Assembly: GCA_963524205.1 (NCBI GenBank)
Contig: CAURED010000001.1
Span: forward strand, 62,001 to 126,000
DNA length: 64,000 nucleotides
Reading direction: 5' to 3'
Origin: Aminipila sp963524205
GTDB taxonomy: Bacteria; Bacillota; Clostridia; Peptostreptococcales; Anaerovoracaceae
Shown here one piece after another: positions 45,181 through 53,541 of this stretch. Numbering within the stretch: position 1 is the stretch's first letter; every line of letters starts with the position of its first letter. Position numbers and translations under genes: made by a program. Under the pieces are notes generated by a model, which searched no databases, was not told where the DNA came from, and saw nothing but the letters and a program-made list of their open reading frames with translations.

Positions 45181-45861
45181 TTGGACGAAAAAGATATCTT
45201 AATTATTGAGGATGACAGGGCAATCGTTAGAATACTGCAGTTGGAATTAGGACATGAAGGATATTCCTTTGACAGTGCTTATAATGGTAAAGAAGGACTG
45301 GATAAATATCAGAGTTGTCAATATGGGCTAGTGCTTCTTGATTTAATGCTTCCTGAGATAAGCGGCATGGAAGTGTGCAGAAAGATACGTAAGGTTTCTG
45401 ATGTGCCAATTATCATGCTTACAGCCAAAAGGGATATGACAGATAAAGTGATCGGGTTGGATATGGGTGCAGATGATTATATTACCAAACCCTTTGAAAT
45501 GGAAGAATTACTTGCAAGGATTAGAGCAGGACTCAGACGTGGACAAGTCAGACTGACAAAATCGAAACTCTTTAAAATAGCCGATCTAAGCATTAATCTC
45601 TTAACTAGAGAGGTTGAAAAGCATGGAGATCCCATAAATTTAACAAAAACAGAATATGACTTGCTTGAATATCTGATTTCCAATAAAGGATTGGTGCTTA
45701 CAAGGGATCAAATTATTGAGCATGTATGGGGGTATGATTTTTATGGTGATACTAATATACTAGACGTGTATATTCGGTATCTCAGAAATAAAATAGATTA
45801 TCCGTATGACATTAGATTAATTCATACAGTTCGAGGGGTAGGTTACACTCTCAAGGAGTAA
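45181..45861 (+). CDS. OmpR/PhoB-type response regulator
   Basis: A 226-residue regulator: receiver domain with acidic pocket D11-D12, phospho-acceptor D54 (VLLDLMLPE) and the TAKRD lysine switch, then a winged-helix domain (about 130-226) with DVYIRYLRNKI recognition helix. I choose TTG 45181, ten bases after AAAAGGAG; TTG 45172 is too close to that site. The kinase gene follows after two bases. The repeats at 43972 and 47250 are the likely binding sites. Confidence 0.93.
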   Translation: MDEKDILIIEDDRAIVRILQLELGHEGYSFDSAYNGKEGLDKYQSCQYGLVLLDLMLPEISGMEVCRKIRKVSDVPIIMLTAKRDMTDKVIGLDMGADDYITKPFEMEELLARIRAGLRRGQVRLTKSKLFKIADLSINLLTREVEKHGDPINLTKTEYDLLEYLISNKGLVLTRDQIIEHVWGYDFYGDTNILDVYIRYLRNKIDYPYDIRLIHTVRGVGYTLKE

Positions 45862-45863
45862 AA

Positions 45864-47234
45864 ATGAAAAAAACTTGGCTAAAAATAAGAAAAATATCAT
45901 ATAGATTGACCATCGTTTATGCTGTACTTTTTTTCGTTGCGCTAGTATGTGTTAATGCTGCGACACTCCTAAGCATCAACTACTATATGAATCGGACATC
46001 AGCAGAGCAGATTGAGTTGATTAATGAAACCATAAAAAAAGAAATCAGGACTGTGGAAGATGTTAGGCCCATAGAATTTAAAAATATTTCACAAACAACA
46101 GAGAATGTAGATATTACTTTGAGCTATGAAAATACAGTGATTTATGGGAGTGGTGAAAGTTATGATTTGCCACTGCCAGATGGTAACAATATGGGGAATG
46201 CAAGATCTACTGAAATTGGAGACAATGAAATTGTATACTTGAAAGATCAGCTTATTTTGACTAATAATAAGACCCTAGATATTCAAATAGTAAAAGATAT
46301 GGATGATGAACAAGAATATCTACATATTCTATTCGGAATTATGCTTGTTTTGGATGTTTTTATTTTTATTATAGCAATTGCTGTAGGATATATCATCAGT
46401 AGAAATGCACTCAGGCCTATTGATAAAATTACCAATCAAGCTAAGCTGATTAGTGCCAGTGATTTGACTAAACGAATTAATCTTGAAGGACCAGATGATG
46501 AATTGAAAAGACTATCCAACACATTTAATGATCTAATCGCAAGGATTCAATATTCTTACGAAAAGCAAAATCAATTTACTTTAGATGCATCTCACGAATT
46601 AGCAACTCCCTTGGCGGTCATAAAAGGATATACAGATCTGATTGATCGCTGGGGTAAGGACGATCGAGCAATTTTAGAAGAAGGTATTCTATCCATAAAA
46701 AATGAACTTTCAAACATGACTAAACTACTAGACACATTGCTTTTTATATCTAAAAGTGACAATGAAATCGTTAAGCTGGAAAAGACAAGATTTTGGCTAA
46801 ATGAACTAATTGTTGAAGTGATTAAAGAAAGCAAACTCGTTACAGATAAACATGAAATTTTCTTTGACATAAATGATTCTATTATTATTGAAGCAGATAA
46901 AAGACTTATAAAACAAATGCTTAGAGCCATTATTGATAATAGTATCAAATACACGCCTGAAAATGGCAAAATAACGATTAATTCAAAGGCTTTAGGCAAT
47001 TATGCGGCAATTACTATCTCCGATACGGGACTTGGGATACCAAAAGAAGATTTACCCCATATATTTGATCGATTTTATCGAGTTGACAAAGCTAGATCAA
47101 GAGAATTTGGAGGCACAGGTCTTGGATTATCTATAGTAAAATGGATTATTGAAATTCATGGGGGCACGATAATAGCAGAAAGCGAAATGGGGAAAGGAAC
47201 TGAAATGACGGTGAGGTTTCCTCTTGCTATCTAA
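45864..47234 (+). CDS. sensor histidine kinase
   Basis: A 456-residue membrane kinase with two spans (about 15-37 and 153-177) around an external sensor loop of about 115 residues, a HAMP domain (about 178-230), the H-box DASHELATPLAV with H244, and an ATPase domain with N, G1 (ISDTGLGIP), F and G2 (GGTGLGLSI) boxes. It is the partner of the preceding regulator. The external loop suggests a cell-surface signal; its nature is unknown. Confidence 0.94.
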   Translation: MKKTWLKIRKISYRLTIVYAVLFFVALVCVNAATLLSINYYMNRTSAEQIELINETIKKEIRTVEDVRPIEFKNISQTTENVDITLSYENTVIYGSGESYDLPLPDGNNMGNARSTEIGDNEIVYLKDQLILTNNKTLDIQIVKDMDDEQEYLHILFGIMLVLDVFIFIIAIAVGYIISRNALRPIDKITNQAKLISASDLTKRINLEGPDDELKRLSNTFNDLIARIQYSYEKQNQFTLDASHELATPLAVIKGYTDLIDRWGKDDRAILEEGILSIKNELSNMTKLLDTLLFISKSDNEIVKLEKTRFWLNELIVEVIKESKLVTDKHEIFFDINDSIIIEADKRLIKQMLRAIIDNSIKYTPENGKITINSKALGNYAAITISDTGLGIPKEDLPHIFDRFYRVDKARSREFGGTGLGLSIVKWIIEIHGGTIIAESEMGKGTEMTVRFPLAI

Positions 47235-47249
47235 TCCAAGGCCTTAATC

Positions 47250-47315
47250 TCTCAGTTCTTTTTCAGCCAATTCTCAGTTTTATATTATCTTAATCTCATT
47301 TTCGGACTATATGAT
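47250..47315 (+). promoter_or_regulatory. three response-regulator repeats and -10 box upstream of the PepSY gene
   Basis: TCTCAGTTCT (47250), TCTCAGTTTT (47272) and TCTCATTTTC (47294) start at an exact 22-base period. TATGAT begins at 47310, again 16 bases after the start of the last repeat. The last repeat occupies the -35 region, which fits class II activation by an OmpR-type regulator. Confidence 0.75.
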
Positions 47316-47409
47316 ATAGGTATAGGAGGTGAGAAACAAAGAATATTAAATATATAAAATAATTATTGAAATTGAAATAAGAATATAGAATTGAGAGGAA
47401 ATAGACCTA

Positions 47410-47880
47410 ATGAAAAAGAATTTAATAACACTGGCTGTAGTAGGAATACTAGGACTTGGAAGTATCGCTGGCATTTATGTAGCGACAAATCATACCGCTT
47501 ATGCAGGTACAGCAAATACAAACAATTCAGCAAAAGTTGAGTCAGAGGAAGCAGATGATCAGGAGTTAACTGCTGAAAATACGAAGACAGCAATCACAGA
47601 GGATCAAGCAAAGCAAACAGCATTAACTTCCATAAAAGATAGCATCTTTAAGGAAATTGAGCTTGAAGATGAAGACGGCGTGATTGTATACGGTGTTGAA
47701 GTTCAATCCGGTAATAACACTTATGATGTAAAAGTTGATGCTAACACAGGCTCTATCGTGAAAACTGATCAAGATAATAACGAAAATGAGAACGGTAAGC
47801 TTGAAAAAGAATCAAAAGATAATGATAATGATAGCGAGCAGGAAGACCAAAATAATGAACCTGATGGCGCTGAAGACTAG
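47410..47880 (+). CDS. secreted PepSY-domain protein
   Basis: A 156-residue exported protein. It has a signal peptide (about 1-32, ending in the AYAG region), a short linker, one PepSY domain (about 58-118; ITEDQAKQTALTSIK, then VYGVEVQSGNNTYDVKVDANTGSIV) and a very acidic Asn/Asp/Glu tail. PepSY proteins are thought to bind and inhibit peptidases or act at the cell surface. Genes of this kind are commonly next to two-component systems. It probably feeds back on the upstream kinase; that is inference. Confidence 0.88.
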   Translation: MKKNLITLAVVGILGLGSIAGIYVATNHTAYAGTANTNNSAKVESEEADDQELTAENTKTAITEDQAKQTALTSIKDSIFKEIELEDEDGVIVYGVEVQSGNNTYDVKVDANTGSIVKTDQDNNENENGKLEKESKDNDNDSEQEDQNNEPDGAED

Positions 47881-47915
47881 ACATTAACATAATAACAAAT
47901 ATTCCTTCTATAAAT

Positions 47916-47950
47916 AGAAATACTCTCATAATAAAGGTGAGAGTATTTCT
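47916..47950. terminator. 13-bp hairpin after the PepSY gene
   Basis: AGAAATACTCTCA and TGAGAGTATTTCT are perfect inverted repeats with a nine-base loop. The T run is weak, so this may be a termination or mRNA-end structure. Confidence 0.6.
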
Positions 47951-48076
47951 GTATTATACTAGACTTAATGTTACCAAAGGTTGATAGATTAACTTTACTA
48001 AATTTTAGAATTCGTGCATTATGACGAAGGCAGAGTGATAGCCGTAGTAAAAACACCGTAAAGAAAGGAAAAAAAT

Positions 48077-49285
48077 ATGGAATTAGCAAATCAAAACAAA
48101 TCAAAAATTTTACTTAGCAAAGTACCAGAAGTAACTATTTTTTTCTGGGTAATCAAGATTTTATGTACAACCGTGGGTGAAACTTTTTCGGATTTCATAA
48201 ATGTTAACCTTGGATTAGGATTAATTCTTACAACAGTTATAACGGGAATAGCATTTATAGTCGTATTGTATCTTCAATTTAGAGCAACAAGGTATGTACC
48301 TGGTCTTTACTGGCTAACAGTGGTACTTATAAGCGTATTTGGAACATTAGTAACCGATAATATGACAGATGGAATAGGCGTACCTCTTGAGTTTAGCACA
48401 ATAACTTTCAGCGTGTTACTAGGATTAGCTTTTCTTTTTTGGTATCTTAGCGAAAAGACACTTTCTATCCATTCAATTTTTACAAGGAAAAGAGAGGCTT
48501 TCTATTGGCTGACCATTCTGTTCACTTTTGCATTGGGAACAGCAGTCGGCGACTTATATTCTGAGCAGCTTGGTCTTGGTTATCTTCATACCGGAATTCT
48601 AGTTGCTATAATAATAGCTTGCGTATTTTTAGTATGGAGATACTTAAAACTTAATGTAGTACTAGCCTTTTGGATTGCGTATATTTTCACCAGGCCATTC
48701 GGAGCATCACTTGGAGATTACTTGTCTCAGCCCGCAAAATATGGTGGGTTAGGCTTGGGAGCAACAATTACCCGTGTAATTTTCCTCATAGCTATTTTAG
48801 CAATAGTAATTTTTCTTGCTGTTACAAAATGTGATACAGTTTCAAAAAGTGAAACAGCATCACCAAAGCAAACAAACGAAAGCAAGAAAAATGTTTTGGC
48901 ACAAACTATTGCAGTATTATGTATTTTTTTAGCTGTTGGTATAGGCGGTTATATATGGTGCAGTAATAATATAGCACAGCAATCTGACTCTTCACAGACT
49001 ACATTAACAGGACAATTAACAAATTTTATTACAACTGAAAATGATATATTAAACTTTGTAAATACAAATAACTTTGATTCAGCAAAAACAAGAGCTGACG
49101 ACTTAGAGCATGATTGGGACACATCAGTGCCCCAGTTAAAGAAAATTGATACAGCAATATGGACACAAATTGATGGAACCATTGACGACGTATTAGCGGC
49201 AGTCCGTTCAAAAAATCCTGATTCCAGTAAGTGCAAATCTGCACTTGGCCATTCGTTAAGTATCTTAAACGAAACGAACAAATAA
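48077..49285 (+). CDS. COG4705-type membrane protein with C-terminal helical module
   Basis: The 402-residue protein has about eight spans in residues 15-255. The membrane part holds four similar units marked by G-x-x-x-x-D before L-G-L-G (for example GETFSDFINVNLGLG and GTAVGDLYSEQLGLG), as in COG4705 proteins of unknown function. A further span (about 278-297) leads to an external helical domain (about 305-400) with NNFDSAKTRADDLEHDW. That domain resembles the two modules of the LysM protein encoded next. AGAAAGG precedes the ATG, and a strong terminator follows. Confidence 0.75.
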   Translation: MELANQNKSKILLSKVPEVTIFFWVIKILCTTVGETFSDFINVNLGLGLILTTVITGIAFIVVLYLQFRATRYVPGLYWLTVVLISVFGTLVTDNMTDGIGVPLEFSTITFSVLLGLAFLFWYLSEKTLSIHSIFTRKREAFYWLTILFTFALGTAVGDLYSEQLGLGYLHTGILVAIIIACVFLVWRYLKLNVVLAFWIAYIFTRPFGASLGDYLSQPAKYGGLGLGATITRVIFLIAILAIVIFLAVTKCDTVSKSETASPKQTNESKKNVLAQTIAVLCIFLAVGIGGYIWCSNNIAQQSDSSQTTLTGQLTNFITTENDILNFVNTNNFDSAKTRADDLEHDWDTSVPQLKKIDTAIWTQIDGTIDDVLAAVRSKNPDSSKCKSALGHSLSILNETNK

Positions 49286-49288
49286 AAA

Positions 49289-49331
49289 AGAAAAACGGTC
49301 GTCTGATAACAGGCGATTGTTTTTCTTTTTG
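49289..49331 (+). terminator. intrinsic terminator
   Basis: A long stem from AGAAAAAC-G-GTCGTCTG to its partner CAGGCGAT-T-GTTTTTCT, loop ATAA, is followed by further T residues. Confidence 0.85.
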
Positions 49332-49490
49332 CGATTTATTGATAAAAGTATGGTAAATTATCAGATACTAAAATTGAGTTAAAAAGAATACAAAATATGA
49401 TAACCATGAAAAGCTCTGATTATTGTAGCAATAAATTTTATAGTAACATATTATAAATTGAATCAACAGAATACATGGAAGGAGTTTAAA

Positions 49491-50228
49491 ATGCAACAAT
49501 ATACAGTAAAACCTAATGATACCTTATTTTTGATTGCCAAAAATTTTGGGGTACCTTTAGTACAATTAATTAGGGCAAATCCTGAGATATCAAACACAAA
49601 ATCCTTATATATAGGACAAATCATAAATATTCCAGATTTATTACCTATTCCAACACAGTTGGACACAATAGAGTCAAATGCTGAAGATATAATAGATGAT
49701 ATTTATGCAGCAGATTGGGAAAAAGCCAAAGATAAGGTGAATTCAATAATGACAAATATGGATGAATTGACACCTTTACTTCAAGAAGCGTTGGTTCCTC
49801 CTGAATTAATTTCTGGAATGAATTTAGCAATTAAAAATTTAGAACAAAATGTAAAGCAAAAAAAGGCGTATCCCGCAATAGCTCAGGCAAATCGTATTAC
49901 CATGTACATTCCTGATATGCTTGACTATTTTAAAATAATCATTCCAACAGATGTAGGCCGATTAGACTATCTAGGAAGACAGATTATAATAAACGTTGAA
50001 GGTAATGATTGGAGTGAAGCAAGCAATAATTATTTAATAGCTAAAAAAATTTGGGAAAGATTAAAACCTCAATTGGATACTAAATATAGTAAAGACATTG
50101 ATGACTTCGATCAGGCAATGAAAACTTTAGGTGAATCAATAAATAACAGAAATTATCAAAATACAATTGATAATGCCAATATACTTCTTGATAAAGTAGA
50201 TGTGCTGGAAACAGATTTTAAACAATAA
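49491..50228 (+). CDS. LysM protein with two helical modules
   Basis: A 245-residue protein: one LysM domain (residues 3-48; YTVKPNDTLFLIAKNFGV), then two helical modules of about 90 residues. Module 1 has AADWEKAKDKVNSIM and module 2 has GNDWSEASNNYLIAKKIW, followed by matching L-x-P-x-L. There is no signal peptide, so it is either cytoplasmic or exported another way. The start is ATG 49491, directly after GGAAGGAG; the frame from 49458 lacks a site. LysM suggests binding to peptidoglycan or spore coat. The shared module ties it to the upstream COG4705-type gene. Confidence 0.8.
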   Translation: MQQYTVKPNDTLFLIAKNFGVPLVQLIRANPEISNTKSLYIGQIINIPDLLPIPTQLDTIESNAEDIIDDIYAADWEKAKDKVNSIMTNMDELTPLLQEALVPPELISGMNLAIKNLEQNVKQKKAYPAIAQANRITMYIPDMLDYFKIIIPTDVGRLDYLGRQIIINVEGNDWSEASNNYLIAKKIWERLKPQLDTKYSKDIDDFDQAMKTLGESINNRNYQNTIDNANILLDKVDVLETDFKQ

Positions 50229-50540
50229 AACACATAAAGGAATGAAATACAAAGTAGGGGATATGATTATTAAATTGTTCCTATTTTAGGATTTGCCTCG
50301 AGTTATACACCTATTTGCAAGGAGGTATAACTCGAGGTCCTTTAATAATGAAATGTTGTTAATTGGCTCATAGTATGGATGTTCAAATTTAAGCATTCCT
50401 ACTATTTTTTTTTATTAATTTTAGTTAATACATGTTTTGAAATAATTCTTCATTGGTATGACTTAAAAAAATGAACGAATAATATTATTTAGATAGCATA
50501 ATATTATTTAACAATGCAATATTGTATTATAAGAAAAGTT
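50229..50540. other. intergenic region, one hairpin, no gene seen
   Basis: Apart from the hairpin at 50296-50337, this 312-base stretch is very A+T-rich with no convincing frame. The riboswitch promoter should lie near its right end (TATTAT around 50525). Confidence 0.6.
50296..50337. terminator. 13-bp hairpin, probable bidirectional terminator
   Basis: CCTCGAGTTATAC and GTATAACTCGAGG are perfect inverted repeats, with CCT/AGG extending inward. It lies after the LysM gene; the T run (TCCTTTAAT) is weak. Confidence 0.6.
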
Positions 50541-50666
50541 AAAAGGGAGTAGTTATAATATAAAGTCAACATACTGGCAACTAGCCTGGCTTTATAACCA
50601 CTTTTGGTAACGAGACTTTTAACATAATCTTTCTAAGTGAAAGATTATGTTAGGAGTCTCGTTTTT
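50541..50666 (+). promoter_or_regulatory. Mn2+-sensing yybP-ykoY riboswitch with terminator
   Basis: The leader contains the conserved elements of the yybP-ykoY class in order: AAAAGGGAGTAG, AAAGTCAACATACTGG, a CCTGGCTTTAT partner strand and GGTAACGAGACTTTT. AAAAG at the start can pair with CTTTT at the end to form P1. Directly downstream, CGAGACT can instead pair with AGTCTCG around the hairpin AACATAATCTTTC/GAAAGATTATGTT, followed by TTTTT. P1 and the terminator therefore compete, the layout of an ON switch for Mn2+. It precedes a GDT1-type transporter, the expected target. Confidence 0.9.
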
Positions 50667-50709
50667 ATTTCTAATTAATAATACAACTTGATTGAAAGGA
50701 TGATTTATT

Positions 50710-51444
50710 ATGAATTCAATATTAATTGCGTATCTCTTCTCTGCTGGTGTAGTGGTATTAGCCGAGATGGGAGATAAGACACAGCTTTTAGCTATGGCTT
50801 TTGCTATCAAGTATAAAGCATCTAAAGTTCTGTTTGGCGTTTTTCTAGCAACTGTCTTTAACCACGCTTTAGCAGTTGCTGTTGGTAATTATATTACTCG
50901 ATTTGATTCCGCACAAATATGGATTCAAGGAATAGCATCATTATCTTTTGTCTTCTTTGGTTTATGGACAGTACGAGGAGATAAACTTGAGGGGGAAGAA
51001 AATAGAACAACAAAATTTGGACCAATTATTACAGTTGCAGTAGCATTCTTTTTGGCTGAAATGGGTGATAAAACACAGCTGGCTACAATTGCCCTTGCTA
51101 CAAAATTCCCAGAATCACCTACTGGAATCTTAATGGGGACTACTACAGGAATGTTAATCGCAGATGGTATAGGTATTATTGTAGGTATTGTTTTATGCAA
51201 AAATATACCTGAGAAGAAAATCAAGCTTATTTCTGCTAGTGCATTTATCTTCTTTGGACTAATTGGAAGTTATGAAGTTTCATATGAGCAACTTCATCTA
51301 GGAATTCCCACTATCGCAATACTCATGATTGTAATAACAGTAATTACAGGTACAGCAGCCTATTTTATAATTAAAAGAGATAAAAAGTTCGAAAAAGAAG
51401 TTCCTGAGGAAGAAAAGAAAGATTCAAATGTAGATTTTAGTTAA
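50710..51444 (+). CDS. GDT1/TMEM165 (UPF0016) family Mn2+ exporter
   Basis: A 244-residue membrane protein with two UPF0016 repeats, each with the acidic signature AEMGDKTQL (residues 18-26 and near 117-125) in a membrane helix, about six to seven spans in total, and a charged C-terminus. Relatives (MneA, TMEM165, GDT1) export Mn2+ or exchange Ca2+/Mn2+ for protons. The Mn2+ riboswitch in its leader makes Mn2+ efflux the best-supported role. Confidence 0.92.
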   Translation: MNSILIAYLFSAGVVVLAEMGDKTQLLAMAFAIKYKASKVLFGVFLATVFNHALAVAVGNYITRFDSAQIWIQGIASLSFVFFGLWTVRGDKLEGEENRTTKFGPIITVAVAFFLAEMGDKTQLATIALATKFPESPTGILMGTTTGMLIADGIGIIVGIVLCKNIPEKKIKLISASAFIFFGLIGSYEVSYEQLHLGIPTIAILMIVITVITGTAAYFIIKRDKKFEKEVPEEEKKDSNVDFS

Positions 51445-51569
51445 TTCATAAGAGTTTTAGGTGATTTGTATAATTCTATTGAATTATGAATAACTTAACC
51501 TTAATCTTCACTAAGTGTTGCAATACATGGGATCGCAGCATAAGGGATTACCTCTGTGGAGTTATGCTC

Positions 51570-51598
51570 TTGATAGTTGGTTACTGTTATAATATAAT
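51570..51598 (+). promoter_or_regulatory. promoter of the MarR gene at 51646
   Basis: TTGATA (51570-51575), 17-base spacer, TATAAT (51593-51598). Confidence 0.65.
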
Positions 51599-51645
51599 TT
51601 AGTGAGGACTTTCGATTAATAATTTCGGATGAAAGGTTGTAAGAA

Positions 51646-52140
51646 ATGAAAGATAATGAAGAGATGATACAAAATGATATAAAATACCATGAAATGAATG
51701 CTAAGGCAAGTATTCTTTATAAATTTGTCATGACTTATAGTGATTATATAAAAACAGCTCATGATTATGGTACTGGAGAAACAATTAATATGGCAGAAGT
51801 TCATACTTTAACTGCTATTGAGGAGAATCCCGGGATCACTGTTACAGAGGTGGCCTTGGAGTGGAATCGCACGAAAGGTGCTGTGTCTCAAATCATTGGT
51901 AAACTCGAAAAGCGTGGTTTAATTATAAGAAAAAAAGAAGGCAGCAATGCAAAAACTGTGCATTTGTATGTTACCGAGAAAGGAAAACTTTTAAGCAATG
52001 CACATAAAGCGTATGATATCAAGGAACTCGCTTTTACTGATAAAATATTGCATGACAGTTTTTCTTCAGAGGAGATTAATATATTTTATAATGTTATGGA
52101 GAAATATATTGAATTAATGGATATGCCATATGAAGAGTAA
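51646..52140 (+). CDS. MarR family transcriptional regulator
   Basis: A 164-residue winged-helix protein with GITVTEVALEWNRTKGAVSQ as the helix-turn-helix and EKRGLIIRKKEGSNAKTVHL as the wing. It lies 111 bases upstream of the PatB-type gene on the same strand, and the intervening promoter is overlapped by a perfect 13-base inverted repeat. It is therefore probably the repressor of the lyase gene. GAAAGG precedes the ATG. Confidence 0.88.
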   Translation: MKDNEEMIQNDIKYHEMNAKASILYKFVMTYSDYIKTAHDYGTGETINMAEVHTLTAIEENPGITVTEVALEWNRTKGAVSQIIGKLEKRGLIIRKKEGSNAKTVHLYVTEKGKLLSNAHKAYDIKELAFTDKILHDSFSSEEINIFYNVMEKYIELMDMPYEE

Positions 52141-52162
52141 AATATAAATTTTAAGTAATATA

Positions 52163-52220
52163 TTGACAAAATATTGTTTAGAACCTATACTATAATCGTT
52201 TAGATGATAAACAATATTTT
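52163..52220 (+). promoter_or_regulatory. promoter and operator of the PatB-type gene
   Basis: TTGACA (52163-52168), 17-base spacer, TATACT (52186-52191). AAAATATTGTTTA (52168-52180) is a perfect inverted repeat of TAAACAATATTTT (52208-52220), and a third half-site GTTTA (52198-52202) faces TAAAC. The half-sites bracket the -10. Confidence 0.75.
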
Positions 52221-52251
52221 TTTATTTTGATCAAAGAATTGAAGGGTGATT

Positions 52252-53436
52252 ATGATGAAATATGATTTTGACGAAGTAATTGAAAGAAGAGGAACCGACT
52301 CTATAAAATGGGCCCCAAAACTGCTAAAAGAAAACTTTGGCGAAGAGGAATGCATCCCCATGTGGATTGCTGATATGGATTTTTTTGCAGCGCAACCCAT
52401 TCGTGATGCCATAATAGCAAGAGCACAGCACGGCATATTCGGCTATGGCCATAAGAGTGGTGAATTCTTGGAAGCTGCAGTAAATTGGCAGAAAAAAAGA
52501 AATGGATGGGAGATTAAAAAAGAATGGATCTTATTTACACCTGGGATCATACCTGCACTTAGCTTTATCGTTGAAACATTTTGTAACCGAGGAGATAAAG
52601 TGATCATTCAAAGTCCAGTCTATTATCCATTTACTAATATTATCAATAATAACGGCTGCCATATTGCCAATAATCCATTAATACTTAACAATGGCAAATA
52701 TGAAATGAACTTTTCTGAGTTAGAAGAATTAGCGCAAGACAGCAGAACGAAGCTTATGATACTTTGCAGTCCCCATAATCCAGTTGGACGCGTATGGACA
52801 GAAGATGAACTGAAACGGTTGGGAGAAATTTGCATAAGAAACAATGTATTGGTGGTTACAGATGAAATCCATTCAGATTTAATTTATCCGCCAAACCGTC
52901 ATATTCCATTTGGAAAGATTTCCGAGGAATTTAAAATGAACTCGATCATCTGCACTTCTCCTTCAAAGACATTCAATCTTGCTGGACTGCAGCTTTCCAA
53001 CATCATCATACCAAATGAAAGAATAAGACTAGAGTTAAACAATAAACTTCTGACAATTGACATAGATCCAGGCTCCTTTGCATCTGTGGCTCAGATTGCA
53101 GCCTATAACCAAGGAGAAGAATGGCTTGAGGAGCTTCTTGTATATCTACAAAATAATCTTGATTTCATTGATAGATTTATCAATGAACAGATGCCAAGAG
53201 TAAAGCTGATCAAGCCGGAAGCGACCTACCTGGCCTGGCTCGATTTTAGCGATTATGGCCTCACATATCAGGAGCTTCAGGCCCTTATGCAGAAAAAAGC
53301 AAAAGTTGCACTGGATGACGGATATATCTTTGGTGCTGGAGGAGAACAGTTCCAGAGAATTAATTTTGCCTGCCCAAGAGCCATTTTAGAAAAAGCGTTG
53401 GAAAACATCAAAAAAAGCGTGAATGAAATTCGATAA
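52252..53436 (+). CDS. PatB/MalY-type aminotransferase fold C-S lyase
   Basis: A 394-residue PLP enzyme of the PatB/MalY subgroup (cystathionine beta-lyase-like). The N-terminus ERRGTDSIKW and the MWIADMDF segment are group signatures; VTDEIHSDLIYP holds the PLP-pyridine aspartate and SPSKTFNLAGLQ the Schiff-base lysine. It probably cleaves cysteine S-conjugates to thiol, pyruvate and ammonia. Tandem ATGs at 52252 and 52255 follow GAAGGGTG; the GTG at 52246 lies in that site. An upstream MarR gene probably controls it. Confidence 0.9.
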   Translation: MMKYDFDEVIERRGTDSIKWAPKLLKENFGEEECIPMWIADMDFFAAQPIRDAIIARAQHGIFGYGHKSGEFLEAAVNWQKKRNGWEIKKEWILFTPGIIPALSFIVETFCNRGDKVIIQSPVYYPFTNIINNNGCHIANNPLILNNGKYEMNFSELEELAQDSRTKLMILCSPHNPVGRVWTEDELKRLGEICIRNNVLVVTDEIHSDLIYPPNRHIPFGKISEEFKMNSIICTSPSKTFNLAGLQLSNIIIPNERIRLELNNKLLTIDIDPGSFASVAQIAAYNQGEEWLEELLVYLQNNLDFIDRFINEQMPRVKLIKPEATYLAWLDFSDYGLTYQELQALMQKKAKVALDDGYIFGAGGEQFQRINFACPRAILEKALENIKKSVNEIR

Positions 53437-53449
53437 AACTAAGAAAAGC

Positions 53450-53478
53450 TCAGAACTAAGTCAAGTGCAAGAGACCAT
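53450..53478 (+). repeat. 29-base fragment of the ferredoxin gene
   Basis: The segment starting TCAGAACTAAGTCAAG and ending GAGACCAT differs at one base from ferredoxin gene positions 42326-42354. In frame it reads SELSQVQETI against SELSQVQEAI, then diverges and ends in a stop. Confidence 0.75.
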
Positions 53479-53541
53479 CAGCCGAAGTACTATGCCAGCA
53501 TTAGAATACAGTTAATACACATCAGATAGAGTACATAATTA

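Noticed and set aside
46592..46999. Antisense frame of 135 codons over the histidine kinase gene
   Set aside because: It is opposite the H-box and ATPase domain, which are clearly coding on the + strand.
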